Below are positions 57,401 through 64,000 of a stretch of 64,000 nt of DNA, piece after piece (within the stretch, counting starts at the first letter, position 1; the number at the start of each line of letters is the position of its first letter). Origin of the DNA: Leishmania martiniquensis (lineage: Eukaryota; Euglenozoa; Kinetoplastea; Trypanosomatida; Trypanosomatidae); NCBI RefSeq assembly GCF_017916325.1, contig NC_090136.1:161001-225000 (forward strand). Reading direction: 5' to 3'. A model generated the notes under the pieces. It had not been told where the DNA came from and did not search any database. It saw only the letters and a program-made list of their open reading frames with translations. The translations under genes and the position numbers were made by a program.

Positions 57401-58513
57401 GAGGCCATCCGCTACGTTTCGCTGCTCCCGTGCGTGACGGACGCGCTGCCATGGAGGGCGAGGAGCACGTGGTGCACGAATGCGGAACTGCTGGCGACAC
57501 GCCCCGGCGACTGCGAGGAGCTCGCGCTGCTCCTCGCGCACCTTCTACGGCATCTGGCGCCGCACCGGCCGACCTATGCCGTCCTCGGCCGCAGCGCGAT
57601 CTGCCCGCATGCCGTCATGGTACTCCACGCCTTCGGCGATGCTGAGTGGATGCTGATCGACCCCGGCGCCGGCAGCACCGTGCCGGTCGCCAAGCCGCAC
57701 GGCACGGTGCTGCGGGACGTGTACGCCGTCATCTCGCACGATCAGATGTGGGCGAATGTTCAGCTCTCGGGATTCCCGCACCGCATGGCGTGGGACCTGG
57801 CGAGCCCGGCGCAGTGGCTGCCGTGCTTCGACAGCGCCAGGGACGCCCGCATCGCCGCGTGCACACCGCACATGTCCCCGGTTCAGCGCGAAGTGCTGAC
57901 GTTCCCTGCGGCCGACCCGATCAAGTCTCGCGAGATCGAGATGGAGCTGCGCAGTTGCCTAAAGAGGGCGCTGCTGACGTGGCGCAACGGCCTCCCACCC
58001 GCGTACCACCGCGGCGTCGAGACAATCCTGCGAGAGCTACTCGAGTTGGCCGAGGCAGAGCGGTGCACGTGTGGGTCAGCGCGGCGCAACGACATCACTC
58101 TGAGTGCCGCGGCGCGGCTGAGCGCGTACTTTGGAGAGAGCGTCATGGGCGAGCCGGCGGGCAGCGCGAGGGCGGTGCACCACCACCGCCATCGCCGTCG
58201 CACCAGCGACGGCGCGCGTCTCGAGGTGGGCGCAGATGGGCACGCGCGCGAGGAGAAGAGCGCTGCTGCTCAACCGGCCACCACCACGGTGTCTGCTCGC
58301 GCGAGCCCGCTTCGGCTGCTCGGTTCACCCGTAATGGGCTCCTACAACCCATCTGACCCGCAATTCCACGAACTGCTGCAGCGAGTCTTCGAGTGCGCGG
58401 TGCACGAGGTCGGCACGAGTGAGGCGAGCTTCGCCGTTGCCACGTACGTGAAGAGCTACACGGGCGATGTGTGCGCCATGTGGGTCTTTCTGGTTGCCAT
58501 CTGTCGCGGGTGA
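51473..58513 (+). CDS. CC2D2A-like ciliary transition-zone protein (C2 and transglutaminase-like domains)
   Basis: 2346 residues. CC2D2A belongs to the MKS/B9 module that builds the transition zone at the cilium or flagellum base. Visible order: ~850 residues of low complexity and helices; a coiled coil (HRSFYEEQVRHLQRQSH, then IDQLQQRLELLAKTSADVE) near 860-900; a non-canonical C2-type sandwich (about 1110-1250) with CFRLFLRRYG, VFTRSHAAMAPQYVG, AKVVFFNETFEVRTLHEPAELLLHLIPV. A second C2 domain (about 1650-1780) has SRIVIHVMKAHNLP, LLEPFVQASFVSEVAYTRSE, GSNPSWFQSLELPF and ISLYDMV. The transglutaminase-like domain (about 1950-2140) includes LMLRCRFMLP, GDCEELALLL, CPHAVMVLHAF, WMLIDPGAG, MWANVQLSGFPHRMAWDL. 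A possible catalytic triad is Cys2014, His2046, Asp2063. Domain order matches CC2D2A; human CC2D2A is ~1620 aa. Confidence 0.87.
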   Translation: MSGPMSSSAGALADAAAAAPDSSAGSGFSLAPTVRQGEQHQPASSSASPASVFAAGSHPTPGPLALPQTSAATLCPNPADALLEDLLLAKERAIFYRTVVTETTTTACEGWPTHHGGAAAAALLRLSAVPQAPPPPRQDAADTSSAARAKADARASTADGDGGRWKRKTKGKRHSSTAQRASSRREQAHAARMAVALNPAFILPALEGAAAARQAGAGSSSSSSSVGDEGNAASLPALALAQPPSHADAAEKVKGRSTRTHHRSGRSREPQAVGVAPATARAVRVADESMAGTTAAVYEGAPQGYDDLPDGEDAEQIIARRMRLLQSEHSGDAAAAASSVCGTAALVRPPHRFHRGPVPAWMREYSDLLLFDRHHLDREVAIALRRAWAGLTGRCCRASGRAEGLVQLPVDAVVLRLRSDIARVRRLRDALHRHRRSGGIHSLIHPDLYPARYEVYRPAEPSWCTAHQPPTAGETAAEMDVGGGNDGGDEGAPPATPRRTPAARPSPPPLSRVMEAMDLRRPLLAQTIPLWRRDGAAVTLLTELLDLLEDRLSAFGAPLDNPEQGALLDLAGAPESAGVDGTVHNTYPPALERAIRTTITNTMLSDVFATPSSAIANRGLRLSEARRRRQTPHIHADYITVMDRRPLYDSTVLQTLRRASSAASSTSASRPHRDAQHRRPWSRGGGAAAVGVDSRKPYAVHIDYVRFQPSLDNISGMAALGAGFGAEGTSSVAAAMRTAGDAGDGRGRCLCVPSSSEGVLSSLLLGSYSELFLPRDVNASGDAVAADSHAAQLLPPPCGHGHLHTAASALLLALSMATAQHSLVAFSPEEYLTALLLQYYEQYRLLQLNLLPVLKHRSFYEEQVRHLQRQSHRSSNIDQLQQRLELLAKTSADVERGCLRAMLVLWNSVLTLRRQTREPSQQCAAEELNEAMVDAPIIVEDTRRRPRQKEPTAAAMAQEGRPAVFGAEASTALAESSSEKGVPVDDARVAITPVVHRVDSSVLHEDRVGRDITGIGSQSQQQGKSRVSSLSSFLSISGSPLAQPSTTARAAPAASARPSPLLAPASCISSGGAGRSDGGTDKGGEGAAAAAVGKAAQPRCFRLFLRRYGTAEETPYVAGDDLLHYAAEVEGTDVLQGGRGPGADRLAAAAVTAAQDELVYFQVVVFTRSHAAMAPQYVGCTAPRPMTAAKVVFFNETFEVRTLHEPAELLLHLIPVTAGPSKHTVVSTVRLRPTLTRTYSLRPLQSPTAFAFRGKLFACHRRAATGANGAAPSTTATSVHGVLAVSTTWTSSQGMSVSQIERLFLGDGGGAGTAPDPLDPQYLPLLRTLRAYYEEQDMFRAGAASDGGEAPSLSRHWHSADMAPRRSAAAGGLAPPRAAHNDAGSRLSHRHARPRTRHSNPASTRRRRQPSALSVSDGPTRIQAGRGAKASPAALSETREHLQRMASSGQLRQGAGGAAAAGAAGGGHGGRDYYATNAALQRFSSARLWHLHRRWLIHTNKMRAADEAEARLLAHPMPLDDADVYALQKTLKRSVEREDADRLKGYGAAAGTLFSVEHYYSAPSATSGLPLSPLPPETKLRLWQERQRRRLLTRKARCHLTDAEKLEAVVRVPKLSLRLVLYLAPRSQLNPHRKVRPKTADIDRALLARRRDSRIVIHVMKAHNLPLRADGTLLEPFVQASFVSEVAYTRSEVGSNPSWFQSLELPFQPLNFEEDTLGMIDDDVVISLYDMVEVKMGSAAATTVAAVAHETHHRTERRFIGTLHIPFSSLHQASQARMEGVYPLRIPRWILGYDTPLSCSDSAEGEAGRRGATSGAAAASQNPFGTIERPSGSGAAAAAGTGGGGGAAVVVLPPQLTPTRDDTNSDRQIIEPTLQLYMSLWPPLQREPPPGLSRAEMTRKVGELNVSPQLRYLHQVALKWQQTALQKVKTIGAMNAQASARQIDPFVTCSTGDLMLRCRFMLPRGGPPPPSVRAVYEAIRYVSLLPCVTDALPWRARSTWCTNAELLATRPGDCEELALLLAHLLRHLAPHRPTYAVLGRSAICPHAVMVLHAFGDAEWMLIDPGAGSTVPVAKPHGTVLRDVYAVISHDQMWANVQLSGFPHRMAWDLASPAQWLPCFDSARDARIAACTPHMSPVQREVLTFPAADPIKSREIEMELRSCLKRALLTWRNGLPPAYHRGVETILRELLELAEAERCTCGSARRNDITLSAAARLSAYFGESVMGEPAGSARAVHHHRHRRRTSDGARLEVGADGHAREEKSAAAQPATTTVSARASPLRLLGSPVMGSYNPSDPQFHELLQRVFECAVHEVGTSEASFAVATYVKSYTGDVCAMWVFLVAICRG

Positions 58514-59130
58514 CGATCCCAACATCGGCGATGAATCGCGGGGTGGGAGGGGCAGGAAGCGGGACGGCTTCATGACGATGTGCTTCTTTGCCGCGCACTG
58601 CCCCCATCCTATGCCCCCCCCTGTCACCTCATGAAGTGCCGAAGAGACGGCGCGGCTGGCGCGCACACACACACGCACGCACGCGCTGCCCGCCCCTTTT
58701 CCTCCGAGCGCCGTCACTACTGCGCTGCGTGTTGGCGTGTCTGCGCATATAGAAATGGCGCAACGTGAACGATAATATTATATATATGTGTGTGTGTGTG
58801 CGGTGGTACAGATAGGCGCGCAGCCGCGCGTATCGGACACTCGCTTGGTGAGCGGGTCACCGAAGCAGCCCGGCGGGGGGTGAGGTTGGCCACGCCACCT
58901 TTGTTTATTTTTTTTCTGTTCTCCGCCCCTCCCCACCCCGAACGTGCGCGTTGTCGGACAGGCGTGGGGAGGAGGAGGGGACAATGCGCATAGAGACGCC
59001 CATGCAGAGCGCCCTCCCTTCCGTCCCTCCTGCCCCATCCCCTCCCCCCACCCCTCCCCTCTCATTGGCTCTTGCGCGCGCGCGCTCTCTCGCCACCATC
59101 CGCAGCAGACGCCCACAACGAGCGAGCGAG
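58514..59130 (+). other. Intergenic spacer: CC2D2A-like 3' UTR / next gene's 5' region
   Basis: No gene seen. It contains a (TA)n-(TG)n tract at 58774-58800 and a polypyrimidine tract at about 59015-59060. AG at 59104-59105 is the likely spliced-leader acceptor 26 nt before the ATG at 59131. Confidence 0.6.
58774..58800. repeat. Composite (TA)n-(TG)n microsatellite, inverted orientation
   Basis: A TA run followed by a TG run, the reverse complement arrangement of the (CA)n-(TA)n tracts at 1186, 31123 and 42260; about 260 nt after the CC2D2A-like stop codon. Confidence 0.8.
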
Positions 59131-61425
59131 ATGATGTCGAAGGCGGCCTTCATGATGCAGGAGCAGGTGCGCCGTAAGCACGTCGCGATCACAGATGTGC
59201 ACAGCCCCAACACATTCTTTGTGCGCGGCCGGCTGCCCTTCCCTCAAGGCCTCATGGCCATCGCGGTGCTGTTCAAGAATAAGCGGCCGGCTGACGTGTA
59301 CGCACACCCGTACTTCATCGAGAAGCAGAGCGACCCGTCTCAGCCATCGCCGCAGCTGCACCTGACAGAGGAGTCGCAGGGCATCATGAAAGTTATGAGC
59401 GGCCTCCGCTACATGCGAGACGACAATGCGAAGCTCGACAACACAATGGTCGTGGTGACCGACTACAAGGTGGAGGCGGAGGCTCGCATGCCGATCGTGC
59501 CCCAGGCGGCGGCCACGGTGCTGGCTGGGCCGAAGAGCGCGCCAGCGCAGGACGCGAGCGTCAGCGGCGCAGAAGGGCGCACCCCTCTCACGGGCGTGGC
59601 TTTCGGAAAGCCCTCTCGGCTGACGTTGGAGCAGCGCTCCATGCTACGGCGCCCCGCTCACCACATCGCGCAGAGCCCTAGCGGCGGAGGCGACGCCGGC
59701 TATGAGCTCGGCGGCATGCGCAGCCCCTTTGCGGCCGCCTCGCGGCCGGCAGCACCACCAGCGGCGTCGTCATCGTCGTCGTCGAGGTCGCCGACGGCGA
59801 GTACCAGCAGGGAGGCGACTACCGCTAGCGGTAGTCGCCCATGCGATGCAAGCAGCCTTGATGCGGCCTCCACCGCGATGCCCGGCTACACCGGCTTTCC
59901 CACGCCGGAGGACTGTGCGACGGATGCGTGGGCGTCATACCACTATCTCAAGGCCGCCCTCTTCGGGCGGTGCGCGCTGGAGGAAGCGGAGGACGTGGCT
60001 CGCCGCATCAACGTCCCGGCGCTCTTCGAGACGTGTGCCGGCGGCTACACAGTCTTGTACAACCCAATAGAGGTCAGCGACCAGACGTTTGTGGAGGTGC
60101 TGCTGAAGCTGCAGCGAGAGGAGCGGGTCGTGAAGGCGATCGTCGTGCCGACGCGAGCCGCTTGGCGCCACCTGCAGGTTTGGGCGGACATCTTCCCTGA
60201 CGCGGAGCTGATCACCAGCGGCGAGGTGCCCGCACTACCAGCGGTGGCAGTGTGGCCTCCGAAGGACAGCGGCGCCAGCGGCGGGACTGCCGGGAGCGCG
60301 ATGTCACCCAGCAGCGACGCGGCCGCCTCGCCTACCTCTTTCTCGACGGCACCCGCGTCAGCCGCGGAGTGGCGCGGCGGGTGTCAGGACATGGGCGACG
60401 GCATGACCGGCATACCGTTCCCGGAGGTGGACCTTGAGGCCGAGGCAGCGCTTGAGCGGGAGCGCGCCAGCGAGGCCGCCGCGAAGGCGGAGGCCATGGC
60501 GGCGGCGGCGACGCAACGCGAGCGTACTGCTGCGCTGAGGCCACCGCAGACCAGCGCGCCTGATCAGACCGGTCGAGAGGTGAACGAGGACGACGACGAC
60601 GACGAGGGCGACGGGGCGGCTGGGGCGAATGGTGGCGGCACGGCGGCCGATCGAGAGCGGCAGGCGGCGTTGCGCCGCCAGCAGCAGAAGCTGAGGTGGC
60701 GGCAGGAGATCCGCGCCGCAGAAGCGCAGGCGCGGGCGGCCGCCGCGGAAGCGCCGGAGGGTGCACAGGTGCGCGTCGAGGGTGTGTCCGCCGAACCGCC
60801 GAGCGCCCCCAGCAGTGCCGGTGACGACCTTGTCGACGTGCTGTGGCGCGACGCCGCTTTCTTCTCCGAAAAGCGAGTGCAGGCAATCGGGCTGCGCGAG
60901 GGTGATGCGCGGCGCCTGCGCGTCCTTTCCCCACGTGCTGCATCGTCGCCCGCGGCGCCAGTGGATGTCCTGCGTCTCACGCCGACGATCGAGCTGCTCC
61001 GCATCCCTGGCGACTCGATCGCGGAAGAGTTCGCCCTGTTCGACATGAACAGCAAAGCCCTCGCCTGCACAGACCTCTACCACGGTGCGTACGCCGACCT
61101 CGACCCGGTAAACTCGTGGATGTGCCGTGTGTGGTTCAAGTTCATGAAGCGCGGCAACTACAAACGGACAGACCTGGTGCCACGTTACAAGTGGCTGCAG
61201 GTGCTGCAGCAGCGCTCGCTGCCCATGATCCAGGCGGCCATCGACGACCTGACACGTCAGCGGCCAATCAAGTACGTGATCAGCGCGCACGGCACACCGC
61301 CACTCGGCGGCGCCGGAGCGGTGAACACACTGCGACGGCAGTGGAACTTGCCGCCGCTGCACCCCGCGGAGAGGTCGCGGGCTGAGTGCAAGTCGGAGAA
61401 GGGGAGCAGAGAGCAGATCCGTTGA
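59131..61425 (+). CDS. Hypothetical protein with DUF4336-like (metallo-beta-lactamase-related) region
   Basis: 764 residues. The N-terminal ~110 residues look folded: HVAITDVHSPNTFFVRGRLPFPQGLMAIAVLFKNKRPADVY. A second ordered part begins near 250 (GYTGFPTPEDCATDAWASYHYLKAALFG). It continues with ALFETCAGGYTVLYNPIEVSDQTFVEVLLKLQREERVVKAIVVPT, RAAWRHLQVWADIFPDAELITSGEVPAL and, after a disordered acidic/Ala-rich insert (about 435-575), IELLRIPGDSIAEEFALFDMNSKALACTDLYHG. This pattern recalls DUF4336 proteins: a personal value, an 'I think it lies over there' surface strand, a site in W/H-rich context, then a final D at the end of a strand. Classic HxHxDH metal ligands are not visible, so activity is doubtful. 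The C-terminus (about 680-740) is WFKFMKRGNYKRTDLVPRYK then HGTPPLG. The ATG at 59131 lies 26 nt after a good splice AG. Confidence 0.65.
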   Translation: MMSKAAFMMQEQVRRKHVAITDVHSPNTFFVRGRLPFPQGLMAIAVLFKNKRPADVYAHPYFIEKQSDPSQPSPQLHLTEESQGIMKVMSGLRYMRDDNAKLDNTMVVVTDYKVEAEARMPIVPQAAATVLAGPKSAPAQDASVSGAEGRTPLTGVAFGKPSRLTLEQRSMLRRPAHHIAQSPSGGGDAGYELGGMRSPFAAASRPAAPPAASSSSSSRSPTASTSREATTASGSRPCDASSLDAASTAMPGYTGFPTPEDCATDAWASYHYLKAALFGRCALEEAEDVARRINVPALFETCAGGYTVLYNPIEVSDQTFVEVLLKLQREERVVKAIVVPTRAAWRHLQVWADIFPDAELITSGEVPALPAVAVWPPKDSGASGGTAGSAMSPSSDAAASPTSFSTAPASAAEWRGGCQDMGDGMTGIPFPEVDLEAEAALERERASEAAAKAEAMAAAATQRERTAALRPPQTSAPDQTGREVNEDDDDDEGDGAAGANGGGTAADRERQAALRRQQQKLRWRQEIRAAEAQARAAAAEAPEGAQVRVEGVSAEPPSAPSSAGDDLVDVLWRDAAFFSEKRVQAIGLREGDARRLRVLSPRAASSPAAPVDVLRLTPTIELLRIPGDSIAEEFALFDMNSKALACTDLYHGAYADLDPVNSWMCRVWFKFMKRGNYKRTDLVPRYKWLQVLQQRSLPMIQAAIDDLTRQRPIKYVISAHGTPPLGGAGAVNTLRRQWNLPPLHPAERSRAECKSEKGSREQIR
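59814..59839. repeat. 26-bp perfect palindrome inside a coding region
   Basis: Arms 59814-59826 and 59827-59839 are exact reverse complements with no spacer. It lies in the low-complexity Ser/Ala/Thr linker of the DUF4336-like gene, encoding residues around EATTASGSR. Confidence 0.85.
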
Positions 61426-62535
61426 GCCCAGCACACCACCGCCATCGCCTTCCTCCATGTACACGCACACAGAAACACAAACGTGCGCGCGCGCGCCTCA
61501 AGGATTGACAGGAGGGGGGTAGAAGCTGAAGGGTTAGGACAGTGCTTACGGGGACCCCACAGTCGCTCCCCCTTTCTGAGGCGGAAGGGGACGATGCGCG
61601 CTGTTCGCGGCACCAGACGCTCTGCGCAGGCGGTTGTCAAGTCCGCCGAACGCGGACTGTCGCACCGTATGCTGTTGCTCTGGAGGAAGAGGAGGAGGGG
61701 TGATGGGGATGGCTGCCGGCTCACGGAGACGTCCTCGTGGCGCTGCACACGGCTGCGTATGTCGGGTTGGAGGATGGTGAGGTATGCCGCCCTTTTTCAG
61801 CGTGCGACAGCTCCACTTCCCCTCACCGACGCGCCTCCTCCTTCAGCAATCACTAGCTGCGATCCCATTCATCGCCGATCCACGCATGCGGCACCGTCCT
61901 CCGGCTCGCGCCCCCCTTCACTTTCGCTGCCTTTCGCGTACCCCATCTTGCTGCTCTACCGGACATCCACGCATGTGCCCTCCCTCCCCGCCCCTCCCTC
62001 CTCGAGGCTCTGCTCGATGGGAGCGTATCAGCACCCGCGTCATGGTCGGCACTTCGTAGGTAACTGGCGGCGGGGAGAGGAAGAAGGGGTAGAGGGGCCA
62101 CCGCACCGCACTCTGTCGGGCAAGCCGTCTCCCTCTCTCTTCCTCTCTGTCTGTCTCTGGCGCATCCCTTGAGGGACAAAAAACGCGTCGGCAGCGTTCA
62201 GCCTTCTCTGCATCGTCACGCCCATCGCACGGTGGCCCCCTTTCCTTCGACAGACGCGGCGGTGCGCAGGTTTGCGGTCGATGTGCGTGTCGGCCCGGGT
62301 GCTCCGCCTCCACCCCCACCCCCGCCGTCGCCTTCGCCTCGTACGGTTTCAGCCGTGCGCCAGCAGCGGCAGCAAGAGCGAATATGTCAGCGCTTCAGGC
62401 CTCTCTCTGCTTTCCTCTGACCGCCTTCTCGGGGTGGAAGGGCGAGCCATGCCCACCCACCTGCGCAGTCACCCCCTCCCCACACACACACACACACACT
62501 CACTCACATACACACACACGCACGCAGGGCGAATC
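61426..62535 (+). other. Intergenic spacer: DUF4336-like 3' UTR / last gene's 5' region
   Basis: No gene seen. There is a small 7-bp-arm inverted repeat at 61640-61658, a pyrimidine tract at about 62395-62425, and (CA)n at 62480-62523. AG at 62439-62440 would allow an upstream in-frame ATG at 62449. AG at 62526-62527 lies just before the ATG at 62536. Confidence 0.55.
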
Positions 62536-63513
62536 ATGCCCCTTTCCACCACGTCCGCGCACGGGAGTGAGGGAGATGGCGGCTTAGGTGGCCGCCACCG
62601 CGCCTGCTCGAACGGCAGTGGCCACCTCAACCGCCCCCTTAGCCCCGACCTCAGCAGTGACAGCAGCCTTGCCGTGAGCCACCCGCGGAGCGTGACCTAC
62701 AGCCGCCGAGCAGCCGGAGCAAGCTCCAGCTTCGAGTGGCTTAAGCCCTGGCGGACGCCACAAGACTGCCTCGAGGGTGGGTTGGCTCTCCTGTACAGCA
62801 TGCAGGAGACCCTAGAGAACGTGCGGCGGGCCCGACAGGCAGCCGGGGGTGAGCTCAACGACGTGCACGTCACCGAACACCCGGCGGCGTCGACAGCGAG
62901 CCCCTGCCAGCATCTGCCTCCCTTCTTTCCGCGTGCGGAAGGCGGCGGTGGCAGCAGCAGCAGCGACAGCGCGAGCTGCCAGAGCACACTGCTATCCCTC
63001 TCAGCGTACAGCAGCACTCATCGGGAAAGGCGGCCCATGCTGAAGTGCGGCGGAGCGGATGGCACCGAAGCCAACAGCGGCACGAGTAGCGCCGGCAAGT
63101 GCAGCAACAACAACAGCAATCTCCAACAGCGGCACAGTGAACGCAGCGGTGGTGAGCCGCGCGCACTGCCTCTGGAGGGCTCGCTAAGCCTTGGCAATGA
63201 CAGCGCGCTGGAGGGCGAGGCGGCGGTAGCGGTGGAGGAGGTGACGCCTACGTGTGTCACGGAGGCCCCCGCGGCTTCAGTGCCGTCAATGGTGCCGGCC
63301 ATTCCGCATTTTGAGGAGCTCCAAAGAGAGCGGGAGGTGATCTGCCAGCGTCTACAAGAGCGGCTGCGGCGGCATCCGCACCCTCGCAGCGAAGCCGCGC
63401 AGCGTAAGCACCGCACCTCCATCAGCTCCAATGACAGCGACAACGATGGCGCACGCAGCTCCCGCTACCCGGGCGGCAAGTACGACCAGACGGCGCGTCC
63501 TTGCGACGCGTAG
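62536..63513 (+). CDS. Hypothetical Ser-rich protein with C-terminal helix
   Basis: 325 residues, not recognised. The most structured parts are ASSSFEWLKPWRTPQDCLEGGLALLYSMQETLENVRRARQAAGG (about 58-100), probably helical, and PHFEELQREREVICQRLQERLRRH (about 258-281), a short coiled-coil-like helix. The remainder is Ser/Asn/Gly/Glu-rich. The start at 62536 is chosen because the alternative at 62449 would add a run of Thr-His repeats that is simply translated (CA)n spacer. Function unknown. Confidence 0.65.
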   Translation: MPLSTTSAHGSEGDGGLGGRHRACSNGSGHLNRPLSPDLSSDSSLAVSHPRSVTYSRRAAGASSSFEWLKPWRTPQDCLEGGLALLYSMQETLENVRRARQAAGGELNDVHVTEHPAASTASPCQHLPPFFPRAEGGGGSSSSDSASCQSTLLSLSAYSSTHRERRPMLKCGGADGTEANSGTSSAGKCSNNNSNLQQRHSERSGGEPRALPLEGSLSLGNDSALEGEAAVAVEEVTPTCVTEAPAASVPSMVPAIPHFEELQREREVICQRLQERLRRHPHPRSEAAQRKHRTSISSNDSDNDGARSSRYPGGKYDQTARPCDA

Positions 63514-64000
63514 CATCGCGCGGGCGCGAGTTTCGAGGTGAGGTCCAGCGACGGCGATGGAGATGAGCCGCCATTCTCCACGCAGCAGCGCCACACGGCG
63601 AGTGGATCGACCGACCAGTAGGCGGACGCGGGCGCAGTCGACGTGCGTGACGACAACGCCGCATAAGAAGACGATCGAACGCGCGAGACCGACGTCGGTG
63701 TGAAGGGCGGCGGTCGCCGCAGCCGCGCGGGGTGCAGCGCCTGCTCAGGAGATGGGGCAATGTTTGTCACCATCAAGGCCTTTCGCTGCGACCACGCACG
63801 GCGCGATGCGCGAGGTGCCGGTCTCGACACGAAGTGGAGGGAGAGCGTGAAGCAGCCACCACGACCTCGGCCATCCCCGGCACCTCAGCGACGGAAAAAA
63901 CGGCAGCGCTTCCCCCACGCGGCGCAACTGCCACAGCAGCCACAGCGGCAGCGGCACCTCACCAAGCCACCGTCATGGCGACGGGCCCGGGGGGTACGCC
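63514..64000 (+). other. 3' end of window: spacer after the last gene
   Basis: No gene, repeat or clear polypyrimidine tract recognised in the last 487 bp. The sequence is GC-rich and mixed; it is probably the 3' UTR of the preceding gene. Confidence 0.5.

Overview
The window looks like nuclear DNA of a trypanosomatid, most likely a Leishmania species. Every convincing gene lies on the + strand, the genes are intronless and GC-rich, and they are separated by roughly 0.4-2.2 kb of pyrimidine-rich, (CA)n/(TG)n-rich spacer. Most starts are preceded by a polypyrimidine tract and an AG, the signature of spliced-leader trans-splicing. The gene for the mitochondrial RNA-editing ligase REL1 is diagnostic of kinetoplastids. 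From memory, REL1 and DDI1 lie close together on Leishmania chromosome 1; I could not check this. The window appears to be the interior of one directional gene cluster: I see no strand switch, tRNA, rRNA, CRISPR, or intact mobile element.

Layout: 3-1112 is the C-terminal part of a WD40 protein (WDR20/DMWD/CreC-like). It is followed by REL1 (1853-3328), a very large TBCK-like protein with pseudokinase, TBC and rhodanese domains (4218-9662), the Ddi1 retroviral-type aspartic protease/ubiquitin shuttle (10446-11624), a degenerate EF-hand protein (12259-14118) and a disordered protein (15637-18480). Next come an ER GRP170/HYOU1-like Hsp70 (19901-23176), the mitochondrial processing peptidase beta subunit (24007-25509) and a highly diverged ORC2-like protein (26293-30972). 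Two Ser-rich unknowns (31628-32461, 34706-36727) precede a pair of PLAC8/AMA1-like Cys-rich proteins (38226-38921, 40268-41899). The right part holds a UBA3-type NEDD8-activating E1 (43541-45124), a 1615-residue putatively mitochondrial unknown (45565-50412), a CC2D2A-like ciliary transition-zone protein (51473-58513), a DUF4336-like protein (59131-61425) and a short disordered protein (62536-63513).

The genes do not form one pathway, as is normal in trypanosomatid clusters. Themes do recur: mitochondrion (REL1, MPP-beta, perhaps the 1615-residue unknown), ubiquitin-like modification and proteostasis (Ddi1, UBA3, GRP170), endosome/flagellum (TBCK-like, CC2D2A-like) and DNA replication (ORC2-like).

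The spacers are the least explained part. They contain two pairs of dispersed, almost identical repeats: 456 bp with one mismatch, 18.6 kb apart, and 317 bp with none, 9.6 kb apart. They also hold a series of perfect inverted repeats with arms of 13-29 bp, the strongest being a 29-bp-arm hairpin between the two PLAC8 genes. All coordinates, residue numbers and repeat comparisons were worked out by eye; domain identities rest on recognised sequence patterns, not on searches.
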